This document shows positions 30,221 to 42,500 of a stretch of DNA of 64,000 bases, piece after piece (position 1 is the stretch's first letter; every line of letters begins with the position of its first letter). The stretch comes from Branchiostoma floridae. Taxonomy: Eukaryota; Chordata; Leptocardii; Amphioxiformes; Branchiostomatidae. The notes under the pieces are model-generated. The model ran no database searches. It was not told the DNA's origin and was given only the letters and a program-made list of their open reading frames with translations. The stretch lies in contig NC_049991.1 in assembly GCF_000003815.2 (NCBI RefSeq), positions 667,916-731,915 of the forward strand, written 5' to 3'. The position numbers and the translations under genes are program-made.

Positions 30221-31080
30221 TTAATGTTTGGGCAAGATTGTTACAAAGTAGTCAGTGGACACTACCAGCTGCCCCTCCCCACCTATAGCAACACGCACTG
30301 GTCTACTGATGTAGGCAACAGTGCAGACATGATCCCCCTCAGCTGTGAACATCTCCACTCGCTGGTTACCATTATCAGCCACAATCACACGGTCCCGACT
30401 ATCCACACAGATTCCCAAGGGCGATAAAAGATACCCCGCTCCAGTGCCTCGACTGCCGAAACTGGAAAGGTAGACTCCATTCTTGTCATACTTCAAAACA
30501 CGATCATTTTTCTTGTCTGCTATGAAGATGTTCCCTCTCTTGTCCTCTGTGACAGGCGGTGGCACCCATCCTCCTTCTATAGACCCAAACCTGCTCATGT
30601 TACACGTCGGCTTCCCACCCGTGTAACCAGGACGGAACCACACAGCCTCCATTTGCGAGCTTCCCGGACCAGAAAATCGCTGTATTGTCAGTATGATCTT
30701 GTCGGAAAGATTGTTCACTGCAATCCCATGGATTCTAAATTGGCCATTGCAATTGTACTTGGCAAGGACGTGGCCATCTTTGCTGTACTGACCGACAGCA
30801 TTTTCATAAATGGGGTGATTTTCGCGGCCTCCTTGCAAAACAACCCACAGGGAGTTGTTGGTTCCTGTTGCTATACCACATGGATTCATGCCTCCTGTAG
30901 GGATATTGCGGATATTAGCACCCTTCATGCTGAGGACTTGGATTGTCTTTATGGAGTTGTGAGTCACAAATATCTCATTATCGGATGACACAGCCAGTCC
31001 CTCCGTAATGCCATAGCGCATCTTGCCAACTCGTATAGCGCCAGTTCCTTGCAGTCGGGAACTGACTCTTTCTTTCTTTT
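30221..31080 (-). CDS. Lectin-NHL exon F: NHL beta-propeller and stop
   Basis: 285 codons after acceptor GCCGACAG. Blade motifs include ITEGLAVSSDNEIFVTHN, EDKRGNIFIADKKNDRVLKY and SPLGICVDSRDRVIVADNGN followed by QRV, the classic NHL signature. It ends TILPKH-stop. NHL propellers bind protein or RNA in TRIM proteins; here the chain context places it outside the cell. Confidence 0.92.
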
Positions 31081-34000
31081 CTGTCGGCGAAACAAAGTAA
31101 AACGCTTAGTAAAGTGAGCACTTTTTACACTATAAAAGATACAAAAACAATAAACTATTAGGTAAATCCCATCCAAAGGTTGCCATTTTGACTGTTCAGG
31201 CCATTATTTATCGTTGACTTGATTGTATGGATGACATCCTCTAACATCCATTATCATAATACCGGCACTAATCATAATACCGCCAAATAAATCAGCGATG
31301 GATTTAAGATCTACTAGTGCAACAACAGTAAGTTCAGAGCTATGCATACTTCAGACATCCACGGGTTCAACACATTCTTAAAAAGGCTTCGATAAGGATG
31401 CATTCGAAGACAACAATGCCAAAAGTTTTCAGTTCTTTTTCGGGGCAGGCGAGCTCGTCGTGGGACGAATACACTGTCACGTTCATCGCCAGATGTGTAG
31501 ATAATAATCACATGTGCTCACGGCACAAGACGGGCATGATTCAACAGCAATCTTTTATTTCTGTTGGTGACCTAAAACTCGTGTAAAAGTGTGAAGAACC
31601 GTTGCTAAATGGGCAAAACTGAACGTACGCCGCCATTTTCCTGCCATTTTTATATCTACGCTAGCAGTAAAGTTTTACGTCATGGCGGTTGTGACGGACC
31701 AAAATTAAATGAAAATTCCTGACAGTATACGTATGTTTTTTCATGACTTTTTGTATGCTCATGCATGTTTATGTTTTATGCAATTACTAACCGAAAAGGA
31801 AGGAACAACAGAGGAAGTATAAAGGTACATAGCGACAGTTGATTGTACCGAGTTTCTCAGAGTCCTGGCGGTATTGTGGAACGTCCTCCCAACCACGCGC
31901 CCGTTCTCTGTGCGATTCCGCGGTGTGTTACAATTACGATATTACGCTTTTAGCAGGAAAAGAGAAACAAAAAAAGATACACAGAAGAATTGGCAAAGGT
32001 AAACTGTAACATCAACATGTAACTGGAGAAAATGATGCGTTGACAATTTGTCAAATCCAGTATGGCTAGGGAAATCGTCGGAAACGTGGCGGTATTATGA
32101 TAATAGATGTTAGCTCTGGAAACTCCAAAACTGAAGTTTTCAGGAATGTATAAAAATTGTAGATTCTTCATTTTTGTCGTTTCACACCTTTTTTGACTTT
32201 GGTATCCTAGACAGAAGTATTCATTTTCAATATGTTTTCAATTCGCATATTCTCAATTTTCAGATGCTTTAAATTTTGTATGATTTACAGTATTGTTGGG
32301 AACTTTGTTTTTCGGAAATGGACAAAACTTGAGGCGCATGTGGATGTCATCCATAGAATTGTATCGACATGGCTCTATCAACTGCAAATGAGGAAAACCT
32401 CTGAAATAAACCATTTACCACTACAAAAGACAGTTGGTGTGTAGTCATGTTAAAAGTTAAAGCCCATGTGAAACTCACACAAAACCAATCTCCAAGCAGA
32501 GGTTAGGCTCCGGCTGTTTTTGACGTTTTTTTTTAGGTATTCTTATCAGGCTTTCTATTTTGTACCGTTTTCTCGCGGCCGCGAGGCACCAACAAAAGGG
32601 TACAAAATAGAAAACCCGATATGAACGCCTAAAGACAACGGATAACTAAAACAACAGCCGGAGCCTAACCTCTGCTTGGAGATTGGTTATCTGTGACAGG
32701 GGTTTATCAAGGTTGGGAAGCCATGGTTTGCTATGTTTGACAGGAGCTCTAGACTTATAAAACTGTATTTATGCCTGTACGTGATCCTGCTATTAGAAGA
32801 GAAATTTTTAGATATTTGTGCCCACCTTCACAATGGTACATTACCTCCAAGTACTTCTTAGTTTTCGGACAGGGGTCACCAAAGTTAGAGGTTGTTACTT
32901 CCACGTTGCACTGCTGCAAACCCTGACATATCTTCCTTGCACTGACTTCGGCACTGTTTAGCAATTGTCTGTTACAAGATACAAGGTGGTACAAAATTAC
33001 TTACAGTGCGTATGTCACCAATGACACTTAAAATGCAACAGTTTCTGATTACAAGCAACCCTTACTTCTTTTTATAGTGCTTCTACGTACCGTGCCTCCT
33101 TTTGTCCACACTTAGTGTTACATCGGCTGAACCAGCCACATTTACATCCGCTGACGCTCTCTTTGGTCCTCCGCCCGTAGAAGACGTCGTCAATCACAAG
33201 CAACTTGTCCGTTGGGCAAGACAGGTGCATGGTTTCCCCTTGGCAGGCTGTTTCTGTGTTGGTGATAGCTTCATCTTATGAAATATTTTCTGGAATATTC
33301 ATAAACTTTTCAAAAAAGGTGCTTCAAATTGTTGCCAAAGTTGGTTGTTTACTTTATTTGAGGTTATTGCAACTGAAATATCATGGGAAAAGGGCCTCAA
33401 ATATAGCAAGGTGGTGCGTAACTGTTCTAGGAAGGATGCTAAGCTATCCACGTAGTTTTCGTGTACAACATTTCTTCTATTCTGAGCTAGCAATACCTTA
33501 GTGGTAGGTGATTCATAATTGCAAAGTGGCAACCATTAGATTCATTAATTTTGTAAACGAATAGATAAAATGGCAAAGTTAAAGAGGCAGTGCCGGAAAT
33601 CTAAACAAGGATATTATATAGAAATCTTTGATTTGTGCAAAGTTACCCAGTGCCTTTCCCAAGAGCACAACATTGTGGTCAAACCTGGAACCTATTTCTT
33701 CTGAGCCAAACACTCTAACCATGACGTCACGGTAGTCAAAGCCCAGGTAACATGAAATTTCACACTAAGGTCCACTTTAGACACAGTTTTTCCCGACGCC
33801 TGGGCGGAGTTGTCGGGGAGGATTTATACACATCGACACTTGTGGTGCTTGGGTTGCAGCTGTGATACATCGTGATAAAACTAAGTGTAGGTTATAATTA
33901 GTGTAAGGTAAAAAAAACTAATGAGAACATGAGATTTGTCTCCTTCTGCCTTTTTTGTAACTGTAACTATATGCTAATCAACCTGAACTCAGATCTCCAG

Positions 34001-37000
34001 GTGTCAGGACGCATTTAAACGCAAGCTTGAGTTGTAGGGAAATTTTGTCTGGCATCTGGACTTATGAATCTGCCACGAAATTAATTGTAGGTGCGCAGAT
34101 GTTAAAACTGTGTCTAGATTGGACTGTACCTAAGCTTAGATTTTACTTTCAATACTTACTTTGGATGAGTTGGTCGATACCACCAGTGTTGCAACTGACT
34201 GGGTTGGTACCATGTGTACCATCAATGCTACCAAGGTTGGTGGGTAGGTTGGTACCATTGATGCTACCAATGGAGGGTGCATTGGTACCATCGATCCTAC
34301 CAAGGGTGGGTGAGTTGGTACCATTAATGCTACCAAGGGTGGGTGCATTGGTACCATTGATGCTTCCACCTTGAAGGTTGGTTGGTCTGGTACCATTGAT
34401 GCTTCCTAGGTAGGTTGGGTTGGTACCATAATTGATGCTACCAAGGCTGGTTGGGTTGGTACCATTAATGCTACCAACTTGGATGTTGGTTGGTTTGGTA
34501 CCTCTGATGCTCTGCATAAAAAAGCAGTAGAGCCTTTTAACACTTACATAAATTTACTGTTTTTGGCGATGCCTCAGAGGCGTGCCTAATGGTGTGCAGT
34601 CCAAGTTGTGTGCAAGAATTCTAGTCCACGGGCATGTTTAGAATGTCCAAGTAATGTTAATGAAGGAAAATTTACTCCTCAGAGAATTCCTTCTGAAGTT
34701 CTGTGTACTAGGCCCATCTACAGTTTTTTTAAACAGTGTGTGGTTGTATCAATGCTGTGCCTTTACAACTTTTCATAGCTAAGTGAAGTCTGAAGTCTGT
34801 GAACATACTGCTAAATATGACAAGATAGATGTTACAGAAATGAATAGAGGGTTTGCCTTTTGGTATTGTTTTATAATATACATTGTATATATCTAAATTC
34901 CAATTGGCTGTTAAATGTGAATTAATTCATGTGGACCTTACCAGTTGAAAGCCTTGGGTATTGTGATAAGCTGTAACTTACTGTGAGAATTCCAGTGGCA
35001 ACAGCTCCAACCACGAACAGGACAACTGCCAAAGCAGCAAACATGCAACATCGGCGGACTGCAAAATAGCCTGTTTGTTTGATAATGAATGTTAAAACAA
35101 TGAGTTTGTAATAAATGTAAAACAAACTTAAAAGGATCTTAGCATGAAAGTTCATCTGTGCTGGTGAATGACATTATGGATGAAGACCGCACTTGGTTAT
35201 GTTTATTATGTTCATAGTGTGGAATTTAGACCATCGTGAACAGGATTGTTACATGTAAAGGTGACAGCATTAATCAAAGAGTGTTCCAGTGTTTTTACAC
35301 CGTAGGGGGCATCTTAGTATTGCAAATCCATGTGGCGTGTGCATGAACATAGTAGGGGAGATTAGGGGCATCCTCCCCCTGAAAATGTTAAAATGTATAA
35401 ACCTCAGAAATAATTTCCATCATTGTGGGGGCCAAATTCAATGAAGTAAAGTCAACATTTCATACGTTTGTTACAAAACAACAGAAAAGCCACTGGTTAT
35501 TGTAAAGGGGCCCAAATCTTAGCATAGGGCATGCAAAACCAGCGTAGGGCCCCCTATGCTCAACTGTGTTGGCAAGAACCCTGGGTTCCAACTACAAAAT
35601 GTATGAACAACAAGGTGGACCTTACTCTTTCCTGTCCTGAAATACAACAAATTTGTGTCATCTTACCATTGACGTCATCTGGGGCCTGCTGGCCAGCATT
35701 TGCGCTGTACATTGGATTTGCTTTAAGTTCATTTGCATTATTCGAAGGATCCTGAATATCATGTACTCCCGTGTCTTTTGAGGCTTGTTGGGGAACGTTT
35801 GCTCTGTACATCGGGTTTGGAAATCCTTTTCTTCGGGGATTCTGAGCCTCCTGTGCATCAGTGTCACTGTCTGTTTTGTCAACATCACTACACCCGTCTG
35901 CCTGGGGTATTTCTGAAGCTGTTTTGCGGAGATACGTTTCGTGATCACGCATGTCTGCAACAGCGTACGGTTGGATGTCACTATCGTCAAATAGGTCGTC
36001 ACGATGTGCTTCATCATTAGCATCATATTCTGAAGTGTCGGGCTGAGATCTGTCAGCATCTCTGTTGGTGCTGGAATTCGTAGCAACTGCACTGCCTGCT
36101 TGCTCGACTTGAGGTTCTCCTTCAGTGTGTCCATGATTGTTGGGATCTAGTTCTTCATTGTCGGTAGAGGCAGTGTACACGACCGAGTGTTCAGTATTGT
36201 TCTTGTCAGATACAAAATATACATCAGCAGATGGGGAGGGCACATCTTTATTTTCTGAAATTACATAAAAATGTTCATTCGTGATCGTATCAGACTGACT
36301 TGTATGTTCAGGTTCATTGCCAGTTACATACGTGGCCTCTTCCTCTGAAATGTTGTGTCCTTGAACTCTAAGAGAGCCTTTGCCACATGTTGACATTCTT
36401 GTTGGATCTGCAGTGTTTTCTGTGTACAGGACATCAGACTCGAGCTCCTCTTCGTTTTGTAATGGGCTTGTCAGCTCCTCTGGATTTGTAAGATAAATTG
36501 GATTTTCTCCTCTGAGCATGTCTTGTCCTTGGGTATTTGGAGAGACTTTAAGGCAGGCTGACATTCTTGTTGGCTCTGCAGTGTTTGCTGGATTCATCAC
36601 ATGATGCACATCGTCATGTTCTGGATTATCTTCATGTTGTAATGGGCTTGTCAGTCCTTCTTGCTCTCTATGATTTGTAGGATCATTTTATCCTGTGACT
36701 GACTGGCTGGCACATTGTGTCTGGTAAAAAAGCCAGAAGNNNNNNNNNNNNNNNNNNNNNNNNNNNNNNNNNNNNNNNNNNNNNNNNNNNNNNNNNNNNN
36801 NNNNNNNNNNNNNNNNNNNNNNNNNNNNNNNNNNNNNNNNNNNNNNNNNNNNNNNNNNNNNNNNNNNNNNNNNNNNNNNNNNNNNNNNNNNNNNNNNNNN
36901 NNNNNNNNNNNNNNNNNNNNNNNNNNNNNNNNNATGTTGTACTGGTTGCTTTGGATCCGTGGTGTATGTGTTACATTTTGTATTGTTATTGTGTGCTTTT

Positions 37001-37015
37001 CCTTTCTGTAAAATG
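30221..37015 (-). CDS. Type II membrane protein: NPxY tail, TM, repeat stalk, SUEL lectin, NHL propeller (gene model, 5' end incomplete)
   Basis: Exons in transcript order: (possible 37010-36934), ~36690-35667, 35058-34982, 34511-34160, 33253-33091, 32968-32826, 31080-30221. From the tail exon on, junction phases are 1, 0, 1, 2, 1 and all match, which argues for one gene. Order: acidic cytoplasmic tail with NPIY, NPMY and NPMY motifs; a single hydrophobic helix after VRRCC; a stalk of about eight GSINGTN-type repeats rich in N-glycosylation sequons; a SUEL/rhamnose-binding lectin domain (YGR, DPC and KYLEV motifs present); and an NHL beta-propeller to the stop codon. The likely role is an extracellular carbohydrate-binding receptor with PTB-type endocytic or signalling motifs inside; this is inference. 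The ligand is unknown and the start codon is not identified. Confidence 0.85.
31241..32113. mobile_element. 873-bp element with about 26-bp terminal inverted repeats
   Basis: Left end CTAACATCCATTATCATAAT and the reverse complement of the right end (CTAACATCTATTATCATAAT) differ at one base, and the match continues ACCG-C-AC. No transposase ORF. No clear target duplication found. It lies in the intron between lectin exon E and NHL exon F. Confidence 0.6.
32483..32688. mobile_element. 206-bp hairpin element, CTCCAAGCAGAGG family (copy 1)
   Basis: Ends AACCAATCTCCAAGCAGAGG and CCTCTGCTTGGAGATTGGTT are perfect reverse complements. The inverted pairing continues inward (TTAGGCTCCGGCTGTT). The second family member is at 60998-61156. 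Another lone end-like GTCCAAGCAGAGGTAAGG lies near 38045. Confidence 0.75.
32826..32968 (-). CDS. Lectin-NHL exon E: second half of SUEL lectin domain
   Basis: Acceptor TGTAACAG, then QLLNSAEVSARKICQGLQQC, TTSNFGDPCPKTKKYLEVMY and HCE. DPC and KYLEV-Y-C are the hallmark motifs of this lectin fold. Donor GTGGGC (phase 1) is weak, but it is the only one that keeps the fold complete and the frame into exon F. Confidence 0.85.
33091..33253 (-). CDS. Lectin-NHL exon D: first half of SUEL lectin domain
   Basis: Acceptor CCAACACAG, then TACQGETMHLSCPTDKLLVI, DDVFYGRRTKESVSGCKCGW and CNTKCGQKEAR. CxGETxxLSCP and the YGR motif match SUEL/rhamnose-binding lectins. Donor GTACGT, phase 2. Confidence 0.9.
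34160..34511 (-). CDS. Lectin-NHL exon C: repetitive glycosylated stalk (coding minisatellite)
   Basis: Acceptor TTTATGCAG. About eight tandem 11-residue units, for example GSINGTNPTSL, GSINGTNAPTL, GRIDGTNAPSI and GSINGTNLPTNL, most with an N-x-T sequon. It ends VSCNTGGIDQLIQ. The DNA unit is about 33 bases containing TTGGTACCATTGATGCTACC. Donor GTAAGT, phase 1. It probably forms an extended glycan-bearing spacer. Confidence 0.82.
34982..35058 (-). CDS. Lectin-NHL exon B: transmembrane segment
   Basis: Acceptor ATTTTGCAG, donor GTAAGT. Encodes VRRCCMFAALAVVLFVVGAV then ATGILT. The basic/Cys-rich cytosolic side before a 20-residue hydrophobic helix predicts type II topology. Confidence 0.85.
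35667..36690 (-). CDS. Lectin-NHL exon A: acidic cytoplasmic tail (5' boundary uncertain)
   Basis: Long open frame, rich in Asp/Glu/Ser/Thr, with two related blocks: one with ELTSPLQNEEE and ADPTRMSTC, another with GLTSPLQHED and AEPTRMSAC. NPIYLTNP, NPMYRANVPQQAS and NPMYSANAGQQA are NPxY-type PTB/endocytosis motifs. SEIPQADGCSDVDKTDSD resembles tails I recall from amphioxus predicted proteins. It ends DDVN plus one base at donor GTAAGA. The frame opens after TAA near 36690; the first in-frame Met is at 36597. An upstream acceptor or the 36740-36933 gap may hold more. Confidence 0.75.
36934..37010 (-). CDS. Possible further upstream tail exon (partial, at gap)
   Basis: After acceptor TTTTACAG an open frame reads KGKAHNNNTKCNTYTTDPKQ before running into the gap. 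Its NTxTTDP text resembles the NTADPT repeats of the next exon. Frame linkage cannot be tested across the gap. Confidence 0.35.
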
Positions 37016-38089
37016 AACAAAAATAGATTAAAAAAAAGAAATTTAAGATATACTCATATTTGACAAGCATCTTATAAAATAACATTGTATGATATCTGAT
37101 ACACAATGAGACACTCAGCTGACAACGATTCAATACATTGATTTTGAAAATCATCAAGTTTCACAATGGCTGTGATCCAAACACTAGTACTTAGCAACAG
37201 CTGTGGTTGTCTGAGACCTGTCCTTGGTGCTGAAAACTTGGCTATATGTACTAGTATTCTGCAAATACTAGAAAATAATTGTTTTTTTCTTATTAGAAAA
37301 AATCATTTTCTAATAGCTGTAGACAAAAACAAGATATCATGATGTGCGAACTTTGACTTTGTAGCTTTGATCATTATGCATATGGAAAACATTGCAGTGG
37401 TATGTACCAAAGTACTGTATTTTCTCATATAAAAAACTAGAGTTCCACTAAATCATACCTTTGCCAAATGAACCAGGTTTTTTTTATGTAGAAAGATGTC
37501 TGTAGAAATAAGTATGCTACTCATTAAATATAATTTTATATGTTATTTGATAAAGTCACACCTCTATGAGTGCAAGACTGCAAGCAAAAGCTTGTGCTAA
37601 GACGATTTCATTTTGGTAGTCTAGAGCTGAGATACCATTTTTTCCGAAATTCAGAAAAATAGGACCAGTGAATCCGTGAACCAAGACATTGAATTGGACT
37701 GGCCTGACGTTAAACTTGATAACAGTCAATGCTGTGAGCAACCTGATACTCCAGAGTAGCAAGGACGTTGGTACTGTAAGGTCACCTTGCATATGGTAGA
37801 TGATCCAGAAACACAAACACACAGGCACATCCCAAAGTATATCTCATTTGTCATGGAAATAACTATTAACAAAACCGCAGAAGTTCAAAACACATGGAAT
37901 CAACCTATCCTCCCCAATTCTCCTTTAAAATAAGCCTGCTCTAGTCGGTAAGAGTGTTTGGCACCCAGGGGCAGGGGTCAAGGCCGGGTCAGCCTGCTAG
38001 CTTGATCTACTTGCCTGGCACTTACCAGCTGCCAATAAGACACGTCCAAGCAGAGGTAAGGAGAGACAGTGGGTTTATAAACTACATCT
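37016..38089. other. Intergenic stretch, nothing recognised
   Basis: AT-rich sequence with a fragment of the dispersed-repeat end (AGAGTTCCACTAAATCATAC, near 37440). No gene is supported. Confidence 0.35.
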
Positions 38090-38690
38090 TCACTTAGGCT
38101 ATCTACATACCAAAAATCAGGCCCATCCATCAACACGTTCACATTTTCCCATTATTTATGCAAATTAGGTCGTCGTTTGCATAATTGATATCTATCGACA
38201 TTTTTCTCTTTCTCAGCTACATATGTGACAAGTTTGAAAGTCCTATCATGGAATGCAGTGGATTTCTAAACTTTCCTCATTAATTATGCAAATTAGTATT
38301 TCATCATGTACGTCATCACTCACTCCATCTACATACCAAAAATCATGACGATCCGTCAACAAGTTCTCCAGTTATTCTCGTCCAAATTTTGAAAGGAAAC
38401 CGGCGCCTGCAGTTCACTCTCTGCCCCGAGGGCTCTCTACCGCTCAAAAATCACGACCGCAGCGTGTCCAGAATGCGAGATTTCAAACATGGAGGTTCCG
38501 CTGCGGTACCTTAGCAAGCAGCTAGGGGCCCATTATCGAACTTCCCCTTCGTTTTCCTAACCCCTACCCACTCACCAAATAACATCAGCATCCATCGAAG
38601 TCTTCTCGAGTTATGCTGTTCACAGACAGCGGGACAAACACACGCACAAAGCGAAAGCATAACCTTGGCCATTCTGGCAAAGGTAATAAT
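38090..38690. repeat. Dispersed AT-rich repeat copy
   Basis: Has TCATTAATTATGCAAATTAG, ATCATGACGATCCGTCAACA and the end GGCCATTCTGGCAAAGGTAA, paralleling 56594-57457. Confidence 0.75.
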
Positions 38691-41429
38691 ATTAGGGGCA
38701 ATAAAACTCAATAACGTCATCCCATATGGTCCAAAAAATCGTTAGAATTCTTTCATACCCAGTTATCAATACTCGTTATAACTCATTTTTTGACAAGTCT
38801 TTCTTAATTCATGAATGAGAAAACAATGCAAGATCAAAAATGCCAATTTAGCCAGGGAAGAAACCTTAATTGATGGAAGCCTGTACTATACGACTTAGAA
38901 TCCTGTGTGAAACGGAAAAGTAACACCCAATCCGGAACACCTGTATTTACAGCACCTTCCATCGGTTCCTCCTAGCCTCTTGTAGCCTACACAAATACTG
39001 ATTTTGTAGATTCCGAAGACATGTATAGCCTATTGTAGCCTATGTAGCCTACCTATGACTTGTATATTCCGACCACTAAATAGCCCGCATATTTGCATTT
39101 ACTTAGCTATGGCCATACCAATTTAATTTGTTGGTTCTCGGATTTTTTCCTAAAAAACTTGAAGCGACAGGGCGAAAAAAAAAAAACTTGCAACAAGTCT
39201 GGGTTCAGGTCCAGGCTGGTTAGTCCAGACATTAACTCATGGTATACGTGTGATAGAAATAGTTAATCAGTTAAAACTACATGCAAAATTGCATGTTGGC
39301 ATAAATTTGTACAATATACATTAAATTATGTACAGTTGCTACAGTAAACAGAAATGTTCACAAAACATCTCAAATAGACCAATGTAGTATTTTTACAGAG
39401 ATGCAACGACAACAAGAAACATTATTTAAGTTTGCCTCTAGAAATAAAATACCATCGCTGGAAGACTTATTTGCTCTCTGAGTTGATAAGAATCTGTCTA
39501 TCCAAGGCTCTAATTACATTTCATGGTCAACTGGTGCAAATTGGAAAAAAAATTACAAATACTTCCACTCCCCCCAAAATACATGAACAAGCCAAAGTAC
39601 TGAACTACATGTTGCATAAAACCATAGGTTTATTCTCTCTTTTTGTTACATGTACAATTATTTGTTGACAAAAAATTAAGATGCAGTTTGATTAAACTTC
39701 CTTAGAAAAACCTAATGTTACATGCAAATCACTGAAATCAGCACTCAGAAATGCTACTATCTAGCCAAATCTGCAGTTCCATTACAAACAGCGTGGGGGC
39801 GCTTTTTTGACTTACACTTAGTTACAGGCAAAACAAAGATGGCCGCCCGAGATTTTCCGACTTCATTTTCATCTCCATTTGGAAGACTTTGAGCATTTCA
39901 GGCATATCAAAACATGTTGGCTATGGAGGTACCAGAGTGAAAAAGTATTGGTGATTTATTGAGTTGTTTGTTTGGGTGCCGATTTCTGTGTTTCAATTGA
40001 AAATTTGCATGTGAAAGTGTGTGTGAGAGAGAGCACATGCTCAGCCGAACTTCTGGTTCTGCTACGTTATGTTATGCCCATGTGTATCTCATTTACGATG
40101 ATTTATTTGTTCCTAAATATACTTTGCAACAAAAAAGATATGAATCAATTGGTAACAAAGGACTTGGGGGTGAGAAAAAGTAAATGCACTGGTACTTTCC
40201 AGACGTTCTGTTTCTCTAACGGAACCAAAGTTTTGCAGCACGATTACTGAATGGAATTTTTTTTTTTTTTTTGAAATTGGGAAAATTAGAAGCGGCGATT
40301 CCGAGAACCAACGAATTAAATTGGTGTGGCCTATACAGTGAAATTTGCTTCTCATTACCTAAATTTCGACCTCTGACCTCCCGCAGAATGTTATTCACTC
40401 TCAAGCTTCCATAGCATTTTATTTCGCGTTTCTCTAATACTATTATGTACATACCGTCTTATGTAGATTTGTAAAAATGTTATTTGTAGACCTATGCAAT
40501 CAGCTTTGCTGCCTATAGGTCTGTGCAATGTACCGTCGCATTTTGAATAAATAAATAAAAGAACACCTGTATCAAACGATATCGAGGCCCAGGTATGACA
40601 TAAACTGCTTTACAGTATGTGTGTACAGTAATTTGTGACTCATTACACTCACTGTTAAGTGAATCCTTGTAAGTGAAGACTGCTCCAGGTTTACTGAACC
40701 GTGTCCAGCTGTCTCACGCTCAGTCACAGACTATTACTGGCAAAATTGCCAGAAGAAACAAATTCTCTCCAGTCGGCTCAGGGTGAGGTGTGGCGCTCCA
40801 AATTGGCAGACTAATAAGTCAGATGAAGAACTGCTTATGTAATGACACGATGAATAATTATTTAATTATTTATTGGTTTGGCTGTTTTATTTATTTTCCT
40901 AGTTCTTTGACTTATCTTAGTGCAAATTCAGCAAGATGCCAATGATTGAAACAGAAAGCTAGAGGAAACTAGCAACTGACCATATTGTCCCCTTAAACTG
41001 TGTACCATTAGATACATATTATATTATACTGTTATTCTGTTTGATTTCCTTTTCTGCAATCAGCAGCATTTTTTTTTTAAATTCTGAGAACCAGGAAATT
41101 CAACTGGTGTGGCCTGATCAGAGTTTGTAAGATTTTCTGGTACAGCCGCTGTGTGGGTGGGATCCTACTGGCCAATAGGAAAGTGTTTTGCGACCATACA
41201 TCTACATGAGGTCTTTTGTCATTACCAGGAACTTTTCAGAATATCCATCGTACGTCTTGAGGTATTACGTTATGGAAATGAATTGAACACATGCGAATGC
41301 CCTGAAATCCTGTGACCTTTGGCTGAAGAATTCTGTCAATTTGTCATTTTGTCATTTGTATGAATTTGGAATCTTTAAATATTACTATAAGCTATGAATT
41401 TATTTTTCATGAGAGAGTTTATTTTCGAA
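38691..41429. other. Gene-poor intergenic stretch
   Basis: No coding signal supported. Poly-A/T runs near 39178, 40255 and 41070; two TTGGTGTGGCCT(A/G)AT words (40320, 41106) hint at another dispersed family. Confidence 0.35.
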
Positions 41430-42240
41430 TCAAACTCGAGTTCCACGACCCCATACCTTCGCAAACTGTTTATAGTTGGTGTATCAGTTTTATACCTCAT
41501 TTGCATAATTAATGTTTTGTGTCTGTATGTAGGTCAACAGCATATAACTGGAGAAGTTGTAGATGAAACTTGGTGATATTTAGTACGTGTGCGTAGCGGT
41601 TGTGAAAAGGTAAGTCAAGATCGAAAATGGTTTACCTAGCGTTTTACCACGGTACTGCAGCGAGCTTTGCATTTTTGTGCACCTGTTTGTGGACAGCATA
41701 ACTCGAGAAGATGCTAGTGTAACTTCACGATATTTGGTAGGTGTGTAGCGGTTTTGGAGAGAAAGGTCGTCAAGTGCGAAAATGGTATACCTGACTTTGA
41801 ATACGGTGCTGTCACTGGTTTTGTACGTTAGTGCGCTTGGCTGTGAACAAGATAACTCGTTATGTTGTTGATGGATCTCAATTATATTAGGCAAGTGTGT
41901 AGCGTTTGTGAAAAGAAAGGTCAAGTTCGATCATAGCATTATAACTCGAGACGTTGTTGATAGATCCTAATGATATTTTGTGGATAGATAGGGGTCACAA
42001 AAAAGGTCAAGTTCGATAATGGGCCTCATAGCGACTGGTTACGATACTGCAGCTGCGCTTCAAAGTTTGAGCTTATATTTTCTAGAAGTGAAAGATAGGA
42101 ATATCGATGAATATCAATTATGCAAATAATGACCTCATTTGAATGATTAATGAGAACAAACTATAATACTACTTTGGTAAATGATAAGAATTTTTGCCAT
42201 CGCCAAAACCCCTGGTTAACCATTCTCGAACTTGACCTTC
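41430..42240. repeat. Dispersed AT-rich repeat copy, opposite orientation, with internal tandem
   Basis: Starts AACTCGAGTTCCACGACCCC. A block with GATAACTCGAGAAG/TAACTCG, GATATTTGGTAGGTGTGTAGCG and AAAGGTCAAGTTCGA words is repeated about four times with variation (41550-42030). Confidence 0.65.
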
Positions 42241-42261
42241 CTTTCTACAACCACTACACAA

Positions 42262-42500
42262 CTACCAAATGATTTCAACACAGAGGGACCGTCCATTTCA
42301 TATGGAGGTGAGGGGCCAGGAAGGGGAGGACAATTTCACATGTTGGGAAAGGTAGAGGGTACATTCATTTGATGGTCTTCAGGTTCAGGTAAGGAATGGA
42401 GTCCAATGGACCATCCATTTCAGACTTTAGGAGGTAAGAGAGAGGGACCATCCATTTTCGGCAGTTGGAGGGTGTGGGTGGAGGTACGTATCATTTCACT
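42262..42500 (-). repeat. Left outer diverged tandem repeat (GGACCATCCATTT type)
   Basis: About four to five units of roughly 45 bases with GGGACCATCCATTTC and GAGG words; these are reverse-complement relatives of 50800-51660. Confidence 0.7.

Noticed and set aside
32826-32846. Earlier donor GTAATG after YLE in lectin exon E
   Set aside because: It would remove the conserved V-Y-C end of the lectin domain and break the frame into the NHL exon; the later GTGGGC keeps both.
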